Positions 9,031 to 11,577 of a stretch of DNA of 11,577 bases are shown piece by piece. The DNA is from Rhizophlyctis rosea (lineage: Eukaryota > Chytridiomycota > Chytridiomycetes > Rhizophlyctidales > Rhizophlyctidaceae): the NCBI GenBank assembly GCA_027596075.1, contig JADGJC010000661.1:1-11577 (forward strand). The letters are read 5' to 3'. The notes beneath the pieces were generated by a model. The model had not been told where the DNA came from. It saw only the letters and a list, made by a program, of their open reading frames with translations, and did not search any database. How positions within the stretch are numbered: position 1 is the first letter of the stretch; every line of letters begins with the position of its first letter. The position numbers were made by a program, and so were the translations under genes.

Positions 9031-10827
9031 AGCAGATCTCGAGATCGAGATCGGAGGAACAGATCATCGGAAAGAAGAGCAGACGCCGACCAACTGGACG
9101 AACCTCTCGTGCTGGCTCACAGGGACTGGCTGAGCATTTCAAATAGTACAGAACAATCAAAGTTCCGTTTCAAAGTCATGACATACAAGTACGTTTGTGC
9201 GGAATATACGCATGCTCTCAATCTGCTGCCAATGCCTGAACAACCAATACAGTGTCTTGGCGCCCAGTCTTGTCAACAAGAACATGGTCAGTCGCATCGG
9301 ATGCATCGTGGCTTATTTCTGCAGCTCATCTAAGTTTATGGAGTAGCAACTGTATCGGTCACTTGTAAGAAAACATGGTCAACAAGTACTGTCCTGGAGA
9401 TGGCGCGGCTCAGCGCTGATCCAGGAAATCAAAGGTAAATCTCTACTTTTGACGTTTCCCATACCATTCGTGAATTGAACAATCTCAGAACGGAACGCCG
9501 ATGTCATATGCCTGCAGGAAGTTGACGAGGATGATTTCCCCGCAATAAAAGCGTCGATGCTTGATGCTGGATATAAAGGAGCTTATCAACGCTGCACCGG
9601 AGAAAAGGTTGATGGGGTGGCACTTTTTGTGCGGAAAAGCAGGTGCGATCAAAACTTCCGATGACTTGAATGATGCTTTTGCTCAGCCTCAGAGTAGATT
9701 TCAGATCGTCGACACCGAACACATATCATACGAACCTCACAAGCACAATCCAGCGTTGATTTTGGTCGCCAGAGTTTTGGATTCCGGTACGTTAGTTACT
9801 GGTACAAGCCCGACCGTCACAAATAGGCATCACTGACATGCAAAATGGATGACTCTGCGCAATCAGTATCGACCACTGCTGAGAGGGAGATCATTTTTGC
9901 AACCACACATATTTTATGGAGCCCCAAGGCGGGAGAGACAAAACACCGTCAGCTAGACATATTGACACGTCGAATACACGCAAAGGCGACTGAAAGGGCG
10001 CTTTCGGCTGAACGTTCGATTCCGATAGGTACGTCTGCATTATGTGGAGCTTCGCGGCAACTAATCCTGAACTCATGGAAATCTTGTTGAAGTGCTATGT
10101 GGAGATTTCAACATGGCCCCCTACAGTCCACTCTATACATTCCTGCGTACAGGTAAGTCAAATGCATATTTACTCAAAACCACCAGAAATGTGTGACATT
10201 GCTCAACGCTCATCAACAGGCAACATGGATTCTTCCGCTTATGATAAGAAAGTTTGGTCAGGGCAAGAAGGAATGCACAGAACGTTGCGAGAACGCCTGG
10301 TTTTAGAAGCTGCGCAAGATTGGGAACCATCTCTGCTCACATTTATCAATCAAAACTCGAGCGCTGGGGGCAGTAGCGGCGATCGACCGCCAGCGGCCAG
10401 GGACGCCTGGAGCAGTAGGTCTCCGCACCGACCCAATGGTGCGTGTCATTATTTCTTGCATCAGTCTGATCATCTCTTGCTCAGCCGGTGTTCCATTCCA
10501 TCTGATCTATCATCCTCGCCAGCAAATCTCCTCCAACACCCACTAAAATTCGACAGCGCATACGCGCCCTACCGCGATCCCGACACCTCAGTAGAGTACA
10601 CCACAACATGGCACGACCAGGGGAAGGAAACAGTGGATTACATATTCTATTCTTCGGCACCTGACGATTCCGGGGACGCAGAGGAAGACACAGAACGGAG
10701 CGGCACACACTTGAAGCTATTGGGATACTTGAAACCACCTGCGGGGAATTACTTGAGGAAAATGCCTAATCCGAATTCGCCGAGTGATCATGCTTGTTTG
10801 ATTGCGGAGTTTGAGATGGGGGTTTGA
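8432..10827 (+). CDS. Angel/Ngl-type (CCR4 family) endonuclease/exonuclease/phosphatase protein
   Basis: Metal-dependent RNA-processing enzyme of the EEP superfamily; relatives are the CCR4/nocturnin deadenylases, yeast Ngl proteins and ANGEL proteins (ANGEL2 removes 2',3'-cyclic phosphates from RNA). Exons: 8432-8646, 8703-9188, 9253-9286, 9347-9434, 9489-9642, 9698-9786, 9867-10028, 10093-10152, 10220-10438, 10523-10827; 603 residues. All EEP motifs are present: MTYN (Asn234), LQEVD (Glu285), DGVALF (316-321), ATTH (His370), CGDFN (Asp414, Asn416), VDYIFYS (540-546) and SDH (590-592, His592). The Angel clade is preferred because of NKNMQLYR...VLSWRWRG near the start of the domain and MPNPNSPSDH at the end. 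Residues 1-200 are low-complexity (Ser, Tyr, Gly, Arg, His) and end in an RS/RD run (about 176-197) that could be a nuclear signal. The exact substrate cannot be told from sequence. The last intron has competing acceptors and is open when unspliced. Confidence 0.93.
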
Positions 10828-10875
10828 TGGGTGTGTCCGTTATGTAGATGTTCGGCTGTATAAGATCAAGTGCCC

Positions 10876-10881
10876 ATTAAA
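10876..10881 (+). terminator. Candidate polyadenylation signal (ATTAAA) for the Angel-type gene
   Basis: ATTAAA lies about 50 bases after the TGA at 10825-10827. It is the closest canonical-like signal on this strand. The processing site itself cannot be seen. Confidence 0.4.
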
Positions 10882-10931
10882 CACGCTGATAATTGAGTAT
10901 ATGCTTTCAGTGCAGCGTGAGGATAATCAGG

Positions 10932-10937
10932 TTTATT
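10932..10937 (-). terminator. Candidate polyadenylation signal (AATAAA) for the SPX-like gene
   Basis: TTTATT on the plus strand reads AATAAA on the minus strand, about 118 bases beyond the stop codon at 11055-11057. This fits a 3' end for the leftward gene and leaves only about 50 bases between the two convergent signals. Confidence 0.45.
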
Positions 10938-11054
10938 GACAGTTGACAAGGTTAAAATATCATTCCCCCTTCTATCTAACGACATCTTGTAAAGACCGAA
11001 TATTCGCCTTATTGACTTCCCACCTAAACGCCTCTCAAAAGCAAAATGCGTCAA

Positions 11055-11577
11055 TCACCCTACCTTCCACTGCCAAATACCAAAAAGCAACCAACCAACC
11101 TTAGCCTCCACCTCCACCTCCCCCAACACCCCCTCCAAACTCCCCCACCACCCTCTCTGTTTCCTCACAGCCTCCATGACCGCTTTACTAGTCGCCACGC
11201 CGCCATGGATGCCTTCAATTTTATCATGTTTCTTCAAGATTTTGTAGACTGCTGTGCGGTTTAGAGGGATGTAGTTTGTTGTTAGAGCGTGGAGGGTGTG
11301 GAGGAGGGTTGTGAATTCGCGGTGGAAGAGGATTAGGGGTGAGGGTGTTGGTGGGGGTGAGGTGTTGGAGGAGGAGGAAAGGGGGTGATGGGTCTGCGTG
11401 TGGGGGGGAGGGGTGTTAGAATGATCGTTGACGAAAGCTGGGGACTCGCTTCCACTTTGATGCATCCGACGGATGAGTTGGGGGGGGGGGGCGGCCGGCG
11501 GGGGGGGGGCGGGGGGGCGGGGGGCGGGGGGGGGCTGGGGCGGGCGCGAGATCGCCACTGAACGACAGCAATAAATG
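11055..11577 (-). CDS. SPX-domain-like protein, 3' part (5' end outside window)
   Basis: The frame is open from the right edge to TGA at 11055-11057. The decisive stretch is LNRTAVYKILKKHDK, matching the late SPX-domain helix whose lysines bind inositol (pyro)phosphates; the same KILKKHDK core is found in XPR1/SYG1-type proteins. A helical segment (FHREFTTLLHTLHALTTNYI) precedes it as expected. SPX domains occur at the N terminus of phosphate transporters, polyphosphate polymerases, phosphodiesterases and some RING proteins. Here only about 52 residues follow the motif, with no transmembrane, VTC or RING signature, so this is either an SPX-only protein, a truncated gene, or one with a further exon not found. 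The N-terminal part seen is Pro/Ser/Thr-rich, with proline runs coded by the G tract at 11480-11545. No ATG for the start is visible; a GTG at 11556-11558 is not a credible eukaryotic start. Confidence 0.65.
   Translation of the reverse strand, partial: IYCCRSVAISRPPQPPPAPRPPAPPPPAAPPPQLIRRMHQSGSESPAFVNDHSNTPPPHTQTHHPLSSSSNTSPPPTPSPLILFHREFTTLLHTLHALTTNYIPLNRTAVYKILKKHDKIEGIHGGVATSKAVMEAVRKQRGWWGSLEGVLGEVEVEAKVGWLLFGIWQWKVG
11480..11545. repeat. Extremely G-rich low-complexity tract
   Basis: Long G runs (up to about 11) separated by single C or CC. Read on the minus strand it encodes mostly Pro with Ala/Arg inside the SPX-like frame. It could form G-quadruplexes on the plus strand and is a place where homopolymer miscounts would shift the frame, so the deduced N-terminal residues of the partial gene are unsafe. 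Confidence 0.8.

Noticed and set aside
8711..9133. Plus-strand 140-codon frame overlapping exon 2 of the Angel-type gene
   Set aside because: It is a shifted frame of the same exon; the frame starting at the 8702 acceptor joins exon 1 in phase and leads into the MTYN catalytic motif, while this one does not.
10866..11054. Minus-strand 62-codon frame as a last exon of the SPX-like gene
   Set aside because: A donor-like GTAGGG exists at the end of the SPX frame, but no good acceptor with matching phase was found, the peptide has no SPX-partner features, and an AATAAA signal lies at 10932-10937 within it.

Overview
The window is eukaryotic nuclear DNA, most likely from a fungus. Reading frames are broken every 25-250 bases by GT-AG introns of about 50-85 bp, many with a CTAAC/CTGAC-type branch site just before the acceptor. 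The intron density (about 31 in a 3.4-kb coding sequence) fits a basidiomycete best, but the species cannot be read from the sequence. All gene structures below were spliced by hand from conserved protein motifs and phase continuity; no transcript data were available.

Layout: (1) 1-2611 has no convincing gene. It holds a GT-rich alternating tract at 48-79 and, at about 280-1975, a scrambled cluster of diverged repeats in both orientations. (2) 2612-7917, minus strand, is a 32-exon model giving one open frame of 1142 codons. Residues 1 to about 760 are the large subunit of chromatin assembly factor 1 (CAF-1 p150, CHAF1A/Cac1/Pcf1 family), with the KER coiled coil, a canonical PIP box, the RPPYWG block, the acidic region and the C-terminal winged-helix region. 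The frame then continues through well-formed splice sites into about 380 further residues that I do not recognise. (3) 7918-8431 is a shared head-to-head promoter. (4) 8432-10827, plus strand, is a 10-exon gene for a 603-residue endonuclease/exonuclease/phosphatase enzyme of the Angel/Ngl branch of the CCR4 family, with a long Tyr/Ser/Gly/Arg-rich N-terminal tail. (5) 10828-11054 is a short convergent 3' region with one polyadenylation-like signal per strand. (6) 11055 to the right edge, minus strand, is the 3' part of a gene with an SPX-like motif (KILKKHDK), preceded by a very G-rich tract coding for proline.

No operon, defence system, CRISPR array, RNA gene or intact transposon was found. 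The genes are a replication-coupled chromatin factor, an RNA-processing enzyme and probably an inositol-pyrophosphate/phosphate sensor; nothing beyond the shared promoter links them. The points most worth checking are the C-terminal extension on CAF-1 p150, two PIP-like motifs in the same protein, a possible 6-nt microexon, the low-complexity tail on the Angel-type enzyme, and the mosaic repeat cluster.
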